64,000 nucleotides of DNA from an uncultured Bacteroidota bacterium (GTDB lineage Bacteria; Bacteroidota; Bacteroidia; Chitinophagales; Chitinophagaceae): contig CAIPJS010000076.1 of NCBI GenBank assembly GCA_903865435.1, forward strand, positions 21,180 through 85,179. Direction: 5' to 3'. Under the pieces are notes generated by a model. The model was not told the DNA's origin and ran no database searches. It saw nothing but the letters and a program-made list of their open reading frames with translations. Below are positions 10,292-19,794 of the stretch, one piece after another. Positions within the stretch are counted from its first letter, which is position 1. Each line of letters opens with the position of its first letter. The position numbers were made by a program, and so were the translations under genes.

Positions 10292-10864
10292 ATGGCATTG
10301 AATAAGGCTACTAAAATTTTATTGATTGCCTCAAGTTTATGGTATTTTGGCGAAGGTTTATTTGGCCCCCTTTTTGCCATATATGCTGAAAAAATTGGCG
10401 GTACTTTATTAGACATTACTTCGGCTTGGGCTATTTATTTAATTGCTATCGGAATATTTTACGCTGTTGTTGGAAAATTATTTACCCATTCAAAATTCAA
10501 AATTCATTTGATGGTTTTTGGATATGGTTTAAATGCACTACTTACTTTTGGCTATATTTTTGTACACAGTACACAGGAGCTTTTTATGTTACAAGTTGGC
10601 TTGGGTATTGCTGAAGCGGTGAGCACACCCATCTGGGATTCATTATTTGCTTCAAATTTAGAAGACAACGAAAATACCTTTCATTGGAGTTTAGCCACTG
10701 GACATACCCATTTTGTGTCTGGTATTGCCATTGCGCTAGGGGGCTTAATTGCCAATTATATTTCCTTTCAGGCACTATTTATTACCATGGGTTGTATACA
10801 ATTATTGGCCACCTTTACACAAGCCAAATTGCTTTTTTCGATAAAGAATGACTCAAAAAACTAA
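10292..10864 (+). CDS. Half-size MFS transporter-like protein (190 aa)
   Basis: MFS N-domain-like start (SLWYFGEGLFGPLFAIYAEKIGGTLLDI...), about 6 hydrophobic segments, no C-terminal half. Confidence 0.6.
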   Translation: MALNKATKILLIASSLWYFGEGLFGPLFAIYAEKIGGTLLDITSAWAIYLIAIGIFYAVVGKLFTHSKFKIHLMVFGYGLNALLTFGYIFVHSTQELFMLQVGLGIAEAVSTPIWDSLFASNLEDNENTFHWSLATGHTHFVSGIAIALGGLIANYISFQALFITMGCIQLLATFTQAKLLFSIKNDSKN

Positions 10865-10933
10865 TCTAATTACTCTAGTTTTTCTGTAACTTCAAAAGGT
10901 CATTCAATTAATTTAAACAAAAATGTTCACACC

Positions 10934-12058
10934 ATGAGTAATGCTGTACCTAAAACGAATGTATCTAATAGACTTTTATCATTAGATGCTTTAAGAGGTT
11001 TTGATATGTTTTGGATTATGGGCGCAGAAGAAATTGTGCATACACTATTTAAAGCTACTGGAAATTCTTTTTGGGGTGGTTTTTCAGATCAATTATCCCA
11101 TCCAGCTTGGAATGGGTTTCATTTTTATGATTTAATTTTCCCGCTTTTTTTATTCATCGCAGGTGTAGCCACGCCCTATTCTGTTGGTAGAGAAATAGAA
11201 TTGGGTAAAACCAAACAACAGGTAATGTTGCGTGTTTTGAAAAGAGCTTTTATTTTAGTTTTATTAGGTTTAGTGGTAAACAACGGTTTACAAATTAGAC
11301 CCATTGCAGAGATTCGTTTTGGAAGTGTATTGGGTAGAATTGGCTTGGCTTATATGTTTGCTAATTTTATTTATATCAATAGCAAGAAACAAAATACGCA
11401 AATTGCTTTTTTTGCTATTTTGTTAATAGGGTATTATTTATTACTCAAATTTACTGCTGCACCAGGATTCCCAATAGGAGATTTAACACAAGCTGGTAAT
11501 TTTGCTTCTTATTTAGATCGTTCTATTTTACCAGGCAGGTTGTATTTAGGCAATCATGATCCAGAAGGTCTTATTTCTACCATACCTGCTATTGGTACAG
11601 GTTTATTAGGCATCTTGGTAGGTAAGTATTTAAAAAATAATACAGATACAGGTACGAGAAAATCAATTAAACTTTTGTTTTTAGGTACTTTATTTGTTGG
11701 TATTGCGCTTTTGTGGAATATAGATTTTCCAATCAATAAAAATTTATGGACCAGTTCTTTTGTCATGCTGGTGGGTGGATTGAGTATGATACTCTTATCT
11801 TTTTTCTATTTTATTATTGACGTGAAAGGCTATTATAAATGGGCTTTCTTTTTCAAAATCATTGGAATGAATTCGATATTAATATATGTATCTGGACATT
11901 TTATCAATTGGGAATACACCACGCTTGCTTTATTTCATTGGTTAGGTCAATTGATTGGGGCGCCATACAATATGGTTGTTTTGGCTTCTATGTATGTTGG
12001 CATTGAGTGGTCCTTTCTATACTTTATGTTTAAAATGAAAATTTTCTTAAAAGTATAA
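10934..12058 (+). CDS. HGSNAT-like / DUF5009 membrane acyltransferase
   Basis: RLLSLDALRGFDMFWIMG and HPAWNGFHFYDLIFPLFLFIAGVA motifs. Confidence 0.85.
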   Translation: MSNAVPKTNVSNRLLSLDALRGFDMFWIMGAEEIVHTLFKATGNSFWGGFSDQLSHPAWNGFHFYDLIFPLFLFIAGVATPYSVGREIELGKTKQQVMLRVLKRAFILVLLGLVVNNGLQIRPIAEIRFGSVLGRIGLAYMFANFIYINSKKQNTQIAFFAILLIGYYLLLKFTAAPGFPIGDLTQAGNFASYLDRSILPGRLYLGNHDPEGLISTIPAIGTGLLGILVGKYLKNNTDTGTRKSIKLLFLGTLFVGIALLWNIDFPINKNLWTSSFVMLVGGLSMILLSFFYFIIDVKGYYKWAFFFKIIGMNSILIYVSGHFINWEYTTLALFHWLGQLIGAPYNMVVLASMYVGIEWSFLYFMFKMKIFLKV

Positions 12059-12095
12059 TTGCTTTATAATTTAGTAAATACTTAATTTTAAGGGT

Positions 12096-13178
12096 ATGAA
12101 AAGATTGGCATCGCTCGATTTTATGCGTGGCTTGATTATGGTGCTATTGGCCTTAGAAAGTACAGGCCTTTATGAACATTTATTTAAAGCCACTGCGCAT
12201 AATTATTTAAATGGTTTTTTTGTACAATTTTTTCATCATCCTTGGAATGGACTTCATTTTTGGGATTTAATTCAGCCAGGTTTTATGTTTATGGCGGGTG
12301 TATCAATGGCATATTCCTTGCACAAACAAAAGCAAGAGGGGTTTAGTTGGAATAAGTCCTTTATTAAAATTCTTAAAAGAAGTGTTTGGCTATTTTTCTG
12401 GGGCGTATTGGATTATGCGGTCAGGCCTAAGGGCTTGTCTTTTGAATTATGGGATGTACTTACTCAGTTGTCATTTACTACTTTAATAGCATTTTTGGTT
12501 TTTGAATGGAAAACGAGTTACCAAATTTTATTTTGTATCGGGCTGTTGTTATTGACAGAATTTTTATACCGATTTATGCATGTACCAGGTTTTGATCAAC
12601 CATTTGTTGATCAACATAATTTTGGTAATTATATTGATACTGTTTTAATGAACAAAATAAATAGTGGGGGCTGGGTGGCCATCAATTGTATACCCACTGC
12701 GGTGCACACCATAGCAGGGGCCATCATTGGGAAAATATTTTTAAATGACATGAAGGCTAAAATCAATCATTTGTTTTATACAGCTGTTGGTTGTTTACTG
12801 CTTGGTTATGGATTAGATTTTATTGGTATTACACCCATTATCAAAAGAATTGCTACTAGTTCGTTTACCATTGTTTCCTTGGGTTATTGTTTATTGGGTT
12901 TGTTAATTTGTTATTGGTGGATAGACTTACTGAACCACAGAAAATATTTATTTTTCTTTAAAGTCGTAGGGATGAATTCACTTTTTATTTATCTATTTTT
13001 TGAAATTGTCGGAGCTAGGTGGTTGAATGAATATAGCGCTCAAATAAGTAATGGAGTTTTAGCCATGGTTTCTAGTCTTACCCTATTGAATCAAATTATT
13101 TCTTCCTTGGTTATTTTTAGCTTGGAGTGGGGGCTATGTTATTTCTTATATAATAAGAAAATATTTTTCAAGCTTTAA
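12096..13178 (+). CDS. HGSNAT-like / DUF5009 membrane acyltransferase, second paralogue
   Basis: RLASLDFMRGLIMVLLALES and HHPWNGLHFWDLIQPGFMFMAGVS motifs. Confidence 0.8.
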   Translation: MKRLASLDFMRGLIMVLLALESTGLYEHLFKATAHNYLNGFFVQFFHHPWNGLHFWDLIQPGFMFMAGVSMAYSLHKQKQEGFSWNKSFIKILKRSVWLFFWGVLDYAVRPKGLSFELWDVLTQLSFTTLIAFLVFEWKTSYQILFCIGLLLLTEFLYRFMHVPGFDQPFVDQHNFGNYIDTVLMNKINSGGWVAINCIPTAVHTIAGAIIGKIFLNDMKAKINHLFYTAVGCLLLGYGLDFIGITPIIKRIATSSFTIVSLGYCLLGLLICYWWIDLLNHRKYLFFFKVVGMNSLFIYLFFEIVGARWLNEYSAQISNGVLAMVSSLTLLNQIISSLVIFSLEWGLCYFLYNKKIFFKL

Positions 13179-15614
13179 TTATTTAATACCAAATATTTTA
13201 ACTTTTAAATTTCTCATTTGCAGGTTGATGGGGCGAACATTGGAGAAGAAGGACAAATCAAATACCAGACTTTTTGATTTGTTATAATCTTTTATGGTAA
13301 ACAAATCACTTGTAGAAGCTTGATTCCATTGCTTTTCAATAAAATCATTCTTTGTCATTTGTACAATATTGTGATTGGTCCAAAATAAGAAATTCCTTTT
13401 TTTATTTATTGTATCAATCATTGATAATCTAAAGGAAGGTTGATCTTCTAATCCAGGAGAAAGAAAATTGATCTCGGCGGACACTTCTACTGAAATGAAT
13501 TTATTATTTTTTGATATAGGTAATTCTGGGATAATAGTGCTATCGGAGAGTTTTGTGATGATATTTTGAATTTTTGGATTAAAATAATCAAGTAGTAATT
13601 CCCTTTTTTCATTAACTTCTAAATTTTGATTGGGGTACAATGCATTTTTTTTGCAAACCCAGTCGTTAATAAGTTTAAAATTATTTAATAATTTGAGCAT
13701 ATGACTTTTTACAGAATCATTATCCACCTTAATTTCAAGCAAGTCTGGAGTAAGCTTATACAACTGAGTTCCTGATAAATAGTAATCTTTATAAATATAG
13801 TCTGTAATTTCTCTACTCCATTCCATAAATGGCATAGATTGATTGTTTCTGAATGCAACTGCCGTATCCATGACATCTGCCATCCAAGGCACTTCGCTGG
13901 GTCTATTTTTTAAATGTGGGTAATTGTTTAAAATTAAGTTGCTGAGGGTGGGCGCTATGTTATTATGAGAATTCACTGAATAAAACTTCTTGGGTGCTTT
14001 TAACATAGGGGAATATACAATCAATGGTACGTGATAATCGTCGATTCCACCTGTAGATGGAAAAGAACCTATATGATGATCTCCCGTTATAATAAAAATA
14101 GTGTTTTTGTATTCTGATTTTTTGGCGAATTTTTCAAAAAAGTTTTTAATGCAATCATCAGCAAACATATAAGTGACCAAAACCTGCTTTGTTTCTTTTA
14201 AAATATTTTTTACTTTAGATGAATCTGGTATGGAGCTTATTTTTTTATCAAACAATTTACCATACTCTTTTTGCTGATCAAATAGATAGGGCATATGCGT
14301 TGTGCCTGTATGGTAAATATTTAAATAAGGAGTTTTAGGAATCGAATCCATTACTTCAAAACTCCTATTAAATAAGGCATCATCTGGATACCCCATGGTC
14401 CATCCTTCTTCACCAACGCCCATCATTTTATATTTAGAACTGTATTTGGTTAAAATCATATCCGTCCCTTGTAAACGCATATAGCCTCCCATATTGTCAA
14501 AGTCGGGATTAAATCCAATTAGAAATTTTGTATGATACCCGTTGGCGCGTAAAATTTTTATTAAAGACAAATGATTAGGCAGTACATTAATGACAGAAAA
14601 TCCGCGGTTTCCATAGGGAACCGAGCCTGTAAGTGCTGGTTGTGCTGCAAAGGTGCCAGGTGCGGTACTTAAGAAATTATTCCATACCAAACTCTTACTA
14701 GAAAGTTGATCTAAGAAAGGCGTAAAGCTCCCTGCATAGGCTTTGTCTCCACTAAAATCGCGAGACAAACCTTCTACTACCAATAAAACGATATTGGGCG
14801 GATTGTCTTTATCCAGATTAAAAAAACTGCCTAAAACATCTGAATGATTGTTTTTATGCAGTAAGGGATAATTGGGATTGGTAAAATCAAAGGGTTGATT
14901 TTTTTGATAAAATTGAACCTCGTTCATCAATTCTTGCTTACTCAATCTGGTTGCATCAAAATTATTTTTATCATGTATAAAATGATAAATGTCTGTAATC
15001 CAAAAATTGAATTTATTAGAAACTAAATAATAAGTTCTTTTTTCACTAAATCTATTTTCGGAAGGATTGGAATAATTTATAAACACTACACTCAAAAGTG
15101 CTGTGATGATCCATCCATTTTTAAATTTATTACCAATGACTATTTTTTTATTAAATTGAATTAATAAATAAAAATAAAGTGTAATAAAAAAAATAAAAGG
15201 AACAAATAAAGTAAAACTACTTGTCATCATTTGCTTGGTCGTAATCCAAGATTCTTGAATACTTCTTGTTAGTATCTCATGATCAAAAGGGGCATTTCTT
15301 TCAGAAAAAACCAAGATCAATCCAATATAGGTAATAATAAAAAGTACATTCAATAAATGTGCAAGGAATTTATTAATTCTAAAATTAAATAGGGAGATTA
15401 TAAAAAGCGGTATGCCAATAAGAACACTATATATTAAGCAAATCCAAATATCATAAATACAGCCGCTCATTTCATATAAATAGGATTTTCTATTAAATGA
15501 TTTAGATGCAATCAATACATATTCGTATCCTCTTAATAAACAAAAGGCGATGATTAAAGCTAAAACAGCTTTAATGTAAAAATTCAAAAATAAATCCCAC
15601 TTTTTTAAAATCAT
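13179..15614 (-). CDS. LTA synthase-like sulfatase-fold membrane protein
   Basis: N-terminal TM segments; NIVLLVVEGLSRDF, TGSVPYGNRGF, TIFIITGDHHIG sulfatase/LtaS motifs. Confidence 0.85.
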   Translation of the reverse strand: MILKKWDLFLNFYIKAVLALIIAFCLLRGYEYVLIASKSFNRKSYLYEMSGCIYDIWICLIYSVLIGIPLFIISLFNFRINKFLAHLLNVLFIITYIGLILVFSERNAPFDHEILTRSIQESWITTKQMMTSSFTLFVPFIFFITLYFYLLIQFNKKIVIGNKFKNGWIITALLSVVFINYSNPSENRFSEKRTYYLVSNKFNFWITDIYHFIHDKNNFDATRLSKQELMNEVQFYQKNQPFDFTNPNYPLLHKNNHSDVLGSFFNLDKDNPPNIVLLVVEGLSRDFSGDKAYAGSFTPFLDQLSSKSLVWNNFLSTAPGTFAAQPALTGSVPYGNRGFSVINVLPNHLSLIKILRANGYHTKFLIGFNPDFDNMGGYMRLQGTDMILTKYSSKYKMMGVGEEGWTMGYPDDALFNRSFEVMDSIPKTPYLNIYHTGTTHMPYLFDQQKEYGKLFDKKISSIPDSSKVKNILKETKQVLVTYMFADDCIKNFFEKFAKKSEYKNTIFIITGDHHIGSFPSTGGIDDYHVPLIVYSPMLKAPKKFYSVNSHNNIAPTLSNLILNNYPHLKNRPSEVPWMADVMDTAVAFRNNQSMPFMEWSREITDYIYKDYYLSGTQLYKLTPDLLEIKVDNDSVKSHMLKLLNNFKLINDWVCKKNALYPNQNLEVNEKRELLLDYFNPKIQNIITKLSDSTIIPELPISKNNKFISVEVSAEINFLSPGLEDQPSFRLSMIDTINKKRNFLFWTNHNIVQMTKNDFIEKQWNQASTSDLFTIKDYNKSKSLVFDLSFFSNVRPINLQMRNLKVKIFGIK

Positions 15615-15823
15615 TCAATTTTGGGGCAATAAGGTAAAAGGTTCCTATTAGAAATTTAAAAGGTTAATGCCATTGACAAAGATACAATATTGTAAAGTTT
15701 AAAAATTCACTTTATTCCAATACCATTTATCATTTTAAAAACAATATTTATTATAAATTCCCTACATTCATATTGGCTTTAAGCTCTTTGGTTTGAAGTT
15801 ATAAAATTATCAAATTTAACTGG

Positions 15824-18307
15824 ATGCGCTATTTTTTTCAATATCTTTTGTTGGTTTTATTTTTAACTTTGACAATGGTATCTTTTTCACAATCAATTGT
15901 CGAAAACACTGATAGTTTAGCTGGTAGATTTATAAGTCATTTAAGATCTAAAACCAATGAACAATTATTGGTACACACCAATAAAAGATTATACATTACA
16001 GGAGAAGAGATATGGATGAAAGCCTGGATCGTAAATTCATTGTCTCATAAGTATTATTCCCATAGTAAAACATTGTATATTGATTTAGTCAATGAAAAAG
16101 ATAGTGCAGTTGCTAAGCTGCTCCTTAATATTCCAAGCGAAAGAACCGAAGCAAATATTAAATTATCAGATTCATTGAAAGAAGGTTATTATTGGCTAAG
16201 GGCGTATACTGCGCATATGCAAAAACGAGATACCAATTCTATTTCTGTTACGCCATTATACATTGTCAATAAGAAATCGCCTATTGCATTTAATGAAATT
16301 GCTTTAAATAAAAAGTCAATAACTAGTACAAATAATACAGCTCCTTCATTAAGTATATATCCTGAAGGAGGGGAATTGATATCTGGTATTAATTCAGTAG
16401 TTGCCATAAAAGCGACAAATAATGAAGGCAAACCAGTTATGCTCGAAGGATACATTAATGACAATATTGATACTTCTGCTATCACTTGGTTTAAGACAGA
16501 TAGTTCAACTGGATTGGACAAAGTGGTCTTTTTTGTTGCTAAAAACAAAAACTATACGGCCAATGTGAAGTGGGAAAATCAAATAATCAAATTTCCTTTG
16601 CCTTTAGTGAATCACTTTGCGAGTCAAATTGCTATTAAAGAACAAAATGCCTCAAGCATTAAATTGGTTATCTCGCAAGGAGATTCCTTATATAAAAAAG
16701 GGAAGTATTCTTATTTATTAGGTATAAGCAGAGACAGTCTATGTTTTGCTAGTGTTGGCAATGACATGTTCGAAGTGTCTATTTCTAAATCCAATTTCCC
16801 TGCAGGCATCTCAAAGTTTTTATTATTCAATGAAAATCAGGAAGTGGTTAGTGAAAGAACAGTATACATTGACAAACCCAAAGAAGACTATTTTATAACT
16901 ACTGATAAACAAAATTACAAAGCAAGAGAAAAAGTAACCCTCAGCATCAATAATGGAGATTCTTTGTTACATCCAAGTTTTACTGCACTTTCGGTCGCAG
17001 TAACCGATGATAATTTAATAAAGGAACTTTCCTATTTAGATAAGGAAGAAAGCTTGCCTTTCACATTTTATGAATCAAAGCCAAGCATAGATGATCTTGA
17101 AATGCTTACTGCACCATTAATGTTCAAAGGGAAAAGTTTTAATAAAGAATCATCGTTACGTGCTCAATTGGCTAAAGAAATAGAAGTGTCCTCTGATACT
17201 ATTTTTTCAAATATCAATGGCCGAATTTTAAATAAGAAAAATATGCCTGTTTCCAATAGAATAGTTACGCTTTATACCAACAAGCGTTTCTATCTTTTTG
17301 ATACAGACACCACTAAAACCAATGGACAATTTAAATTTACGGTACCTCCTTATCTAGACAGTATCCCTTTTATTATTCAAGTGGCCAATTTAAAAGGGGA
17401 TAAAGTAAATGATAAAATTATAATAGATGTGACATCGCCCTTTCCAAGTTTTTCAACACCAATTTCTTTAAAAAAGAAACTCGTTCTGCAAAGAACAGAT
17501 CTGGAAAATTATTTTAATAATACAAAAAATTTTCAAGACGTTTATATGGGTAGTGGTAAAGAGTGGCTAAAATCTGTCATTGTCAAATCTGGTATTAAAG
17601 CAAATAGCTACAATGTAAGTAAAAGAGTAAGTAATTTTTCTACCATCATGACTGGAGAAGCGCTTCAGAAAATGAACCCCAATGATGCAAGTACAGGGTT
17701 GTTAATGATACCTGGTTTGCATTTAAGATCGGGTTATTTAACATTAGGAGGTGTTACTTCTTGGACAGTATCTGAAAAAGATGAGCCCTTGCTTATAGTA
17801 GATGGAGTGATGATGGCAGGTGGAAATAGTCAACAAGCAGATACGGATGCGATCAATCTATATTTTACATCTAGCCCTTTAATGCGCGCATTGCAAACCA
17901 TTTCACCCGATATTATTGATTTTATTGAAGTTCTAAAAGGACCAGAAGCTGCTTATTATGGATCTAGGGCTATGAATGGTGTCATTTTAGTAAATACGCA
18001 AAGAAAATCAAATTTTAGTTCACATTATGAAAACTACGGGGTATTGCAATATTACCCCGCATCTTATCATTTAGCACCTTTGTACAGCATGCCCGATTAC
18101 GAAAATTTAGAAGTTAAAAACGGGAGCTTTAAAGACAATAGGGCTACACTTTATTGGAATGGACATTTGTATAGTAATGCTAAAGGAAATGCAAAGATTG
18201 AATTTTATACTGGAGACATTAACACTACGTATACCATCACAGTTACCGGTATCACCAATGGTGGCAATATCATTTATAAAAAAAGCAGCTTTAAAAGAAG
18301 CTTATAA
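15824..18307 (+). CDS. MG2-like domain protein with C-terminal TonB-receptor plug domain, no evident barrel
   Basis: Signal peptide; HTNKRLYITGEEIWMKAWIVN MG2-like; plug-like PLLIVDGVMMAGG...DIIDFIEVLKGPEAAYYGSRAMNGVILVNT near C-terminus. Confidence 0.7.
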   Translation: MRYFFQYLLLVLFLTLTMVSFSQSIVENTDSLAGRFISHLRSKTNEQLLVHTNKRLYITGEEIWMKAWIVNSLSHKYYSHSKTLYIDLVNEKDSAVAKLLLNIPSERTEANIKLSDSLKEGYYWLRAYTAHMQKRDTNSISVTPLYIVNKKSPIAFNEIALNKKSITSTNNTAPSLSIYPEGGELISGINSVVAIKATNNEGKPVMLEGYINDNIDTSAITWFKTDSSTGLDKVVFFVAKNKNYTANVKWENQIIKFPLPLVNHFASQIAIKEQNASSIKLVISQGDSLYKKGKYSYLLGISRDSLCFASVGNDMFEVSISKSNFPAGISKFLLFNENQEVVSERTVYIDKPKEDYFITTDKQNYKAREKVTLSINNGDSLLHPSFTALSVAVTDDNLIKELSYLDKEESLPFTFYESKPSIDDLEMLTAPLMFKGKSFNKESSLRAQLAKEIEVSSDTIFSNINGRILNKKNMPVSNRIVTLYTNKRFYLFDTDTTKTNGQFKFTVPPYLDSIPFIIQVANLKGDKVNDKIIIDVTSPFPSFSTPISLKKKLVLQRTDLENYFNNTKNFQDVYMGSGKEWLKSVIVKSGIKANSYNVSKRVSNFSTIMTGEALQKMNPNDASTGLLMIPGLHLRSGYLTLGGVTSWTVSEKDEPLLIVDGVMMAGGNSQQADTDAINLYFTSSPLMRALQTISPDIIDFIEVLKGPEAAYYGSRAMNGVILVNTQRKSNFSSHYENYGVLQYYPASYHLAPLYSMPDYENLEVKNGSFKDNRATLYWNGHLYSNAKGNAKIEFYTGDINTTYTITVTGITNGGNIIYKKSSFKRSL

Positions 18308-18311
18308 AGTT

Positions 18312-19775
18312 TTATAATTTATTGATCATATGCCCCAATATATCCTTAAATGAAAAACCTTCTGTTAATTTTTCTTTATTCAATTTTTTATTTTCTACTA
18401 AGGCCCATAAAATAAATTCTTTCATAAAGTAGGCATCTTCCTTTGTAGTATCAGGAGCATACTTTTTCAACAGGGCATCTAGTGGTTTTACCTCGTCTAA
18501 AATTTTCTTATATTGTTTTTCATCAAAATCTTCATACAATTCAAAGCCGCCTTCTGCTATAAACCAATCAAGTAAATCTGAATAAGCGTTTCTTTCATTT
18601 TGCTTTTCTAGTTTACTAATTTTTGGAAATTGAAATTTAAACAAAGTGCTTATGGCCTTTTCTATTAAAAGATTAGCAATTACTTCAGCACCTTCTTGCT
18701 CTCCTTCGTATACAAGTTCTACTTTTCCGGTAATGGCTGGAATAATGCCCATGAAATCGGATAAGCGCACTGCCGTTTTAGTTAAACCATTTTTTAAAGC
18801 CCTTCTTTCTGCTGTGCTAATTAAGTTTTCCATTGCGGAAATAGTCATTCTTGCACTTACACCACTTTTGGCATCAATGTATTCACTGGCTCTTGCTTCA
18901 AAACTAATTTGCTCTATAATGTCTTTAGCTAGACTAGGAACATAAACGAGTTCAGATTGTACCGCATTTATTTTTGCCTCCTGTTCGGTAATTTTTTTAG
19001 CCACCGCAATGTTTTTTGGGTAATGCGTTAAAATTTGTGAGCCTATTCTATCTTTCAAAGGAGTAACAATACTGCCTCTATTGGTATAATCCTCAGGGTT
19101 GGCAGTGAAAATAAATTGAATGTCTAAATTCATTCTCAATTTAAAACCTCTAATTTGAATATCGCCTTCTTGTAGAATGTTAAATAAGGCTACTTGTATT
19201 CTGGCTTGTAAATCGGGAAGCTCATTAATCACAAATATGCTTCTATTGGCTCTTGGAATCATACCAAAATGTATGACACGCTCATCGGCATAGGATAATT
19301 TTAAATTGGCTGCCTTAATAGGGTCCACATCTCCAATAATGTCTGCTATAGTAACATCTGGGGTAGCTAATTTTTCAAAAAACCTTTCGTTGCGGTGCAG
19401 CCATTCAATAGGAGTGGCATCGCCTTTCTCTGCAATTAAATCCTTGGCGTATCTTGATATAGGTGCTAATGGGTCGTCGTTAATTTCAGAGCCAGCCACA
19501 AAAGGCATGTACTCGTCTAATAATTGAATCATTAAGCGCGCTAATTTTGTTTTTGCCTGACCTCTCAAGCCTAATAAATTAATATTGTGCTTAGATAAAA
19601 TGGCTCTTTCAATTTCTGGAATAACAGTTTCTTCAAAACCATGAATGCCTTCAAATGCAGGAACACCTTCCTTAATTTTAAAAATTAAATTATCTCTTAA
19701 TTCGTCTTTAATGCTTTTACTTTGGTAACCTTGTTTTTTCAAGTCACCTAAAGTTTTTATTTTTTCAATTTTCAT
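18312..19775 (-). CDS. MoxR/magnesium-chelatase-like AAA+ ATPase
   Basis: Walker A-like GLRGQAKTKLAR, Walker B-like SIFVINELPDL, sensor region FIFTANPEDYTNRG. Confidence 0.85.
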   Translation of the reverse strand: MKIEKIKTLGDLKKQGYQSKSIKDELRDNLIFKIKEGVPAFEGIHGFEETVIPEIERAILSKHNINLLGLRGQAKTKLARLMIQLLDEYMPFVAGSEINDDPLAPISRYAKDLIAEKGDATPIEWLHRNERFFEKLATPDVTIADIIGDVDPIKAANLKLSYADERVIHFGMIPRANRSIFVINELPDLQARIQVALFNILQEGDIQIRGFKLRMNLDIQFIFTANPEDYTNRGSIVTPLKDRIGSQILTHYPKNIAVAKKITEQEAKINAVQSELVYVPSLAKDIIEQISFEARASEYIDAKSGVSARMTISAMENLISTAERRALKNGLTKTAVRLSDFMGIIPAITGKVELVYEGEQEGAEVIANLLIEKAISTLFKFQFPKISKLEKQNERNAYSDLLDWFIAEGGFELYEDFDEKQYKKILDEVKPLDALLKKYAPDTTKEDAYFMKEFILWALVENKKLNKEKLTEGFSFKDILGHMINKL

Positions 19776-19794
19776 ATAAATGTGTTTGTACTAA

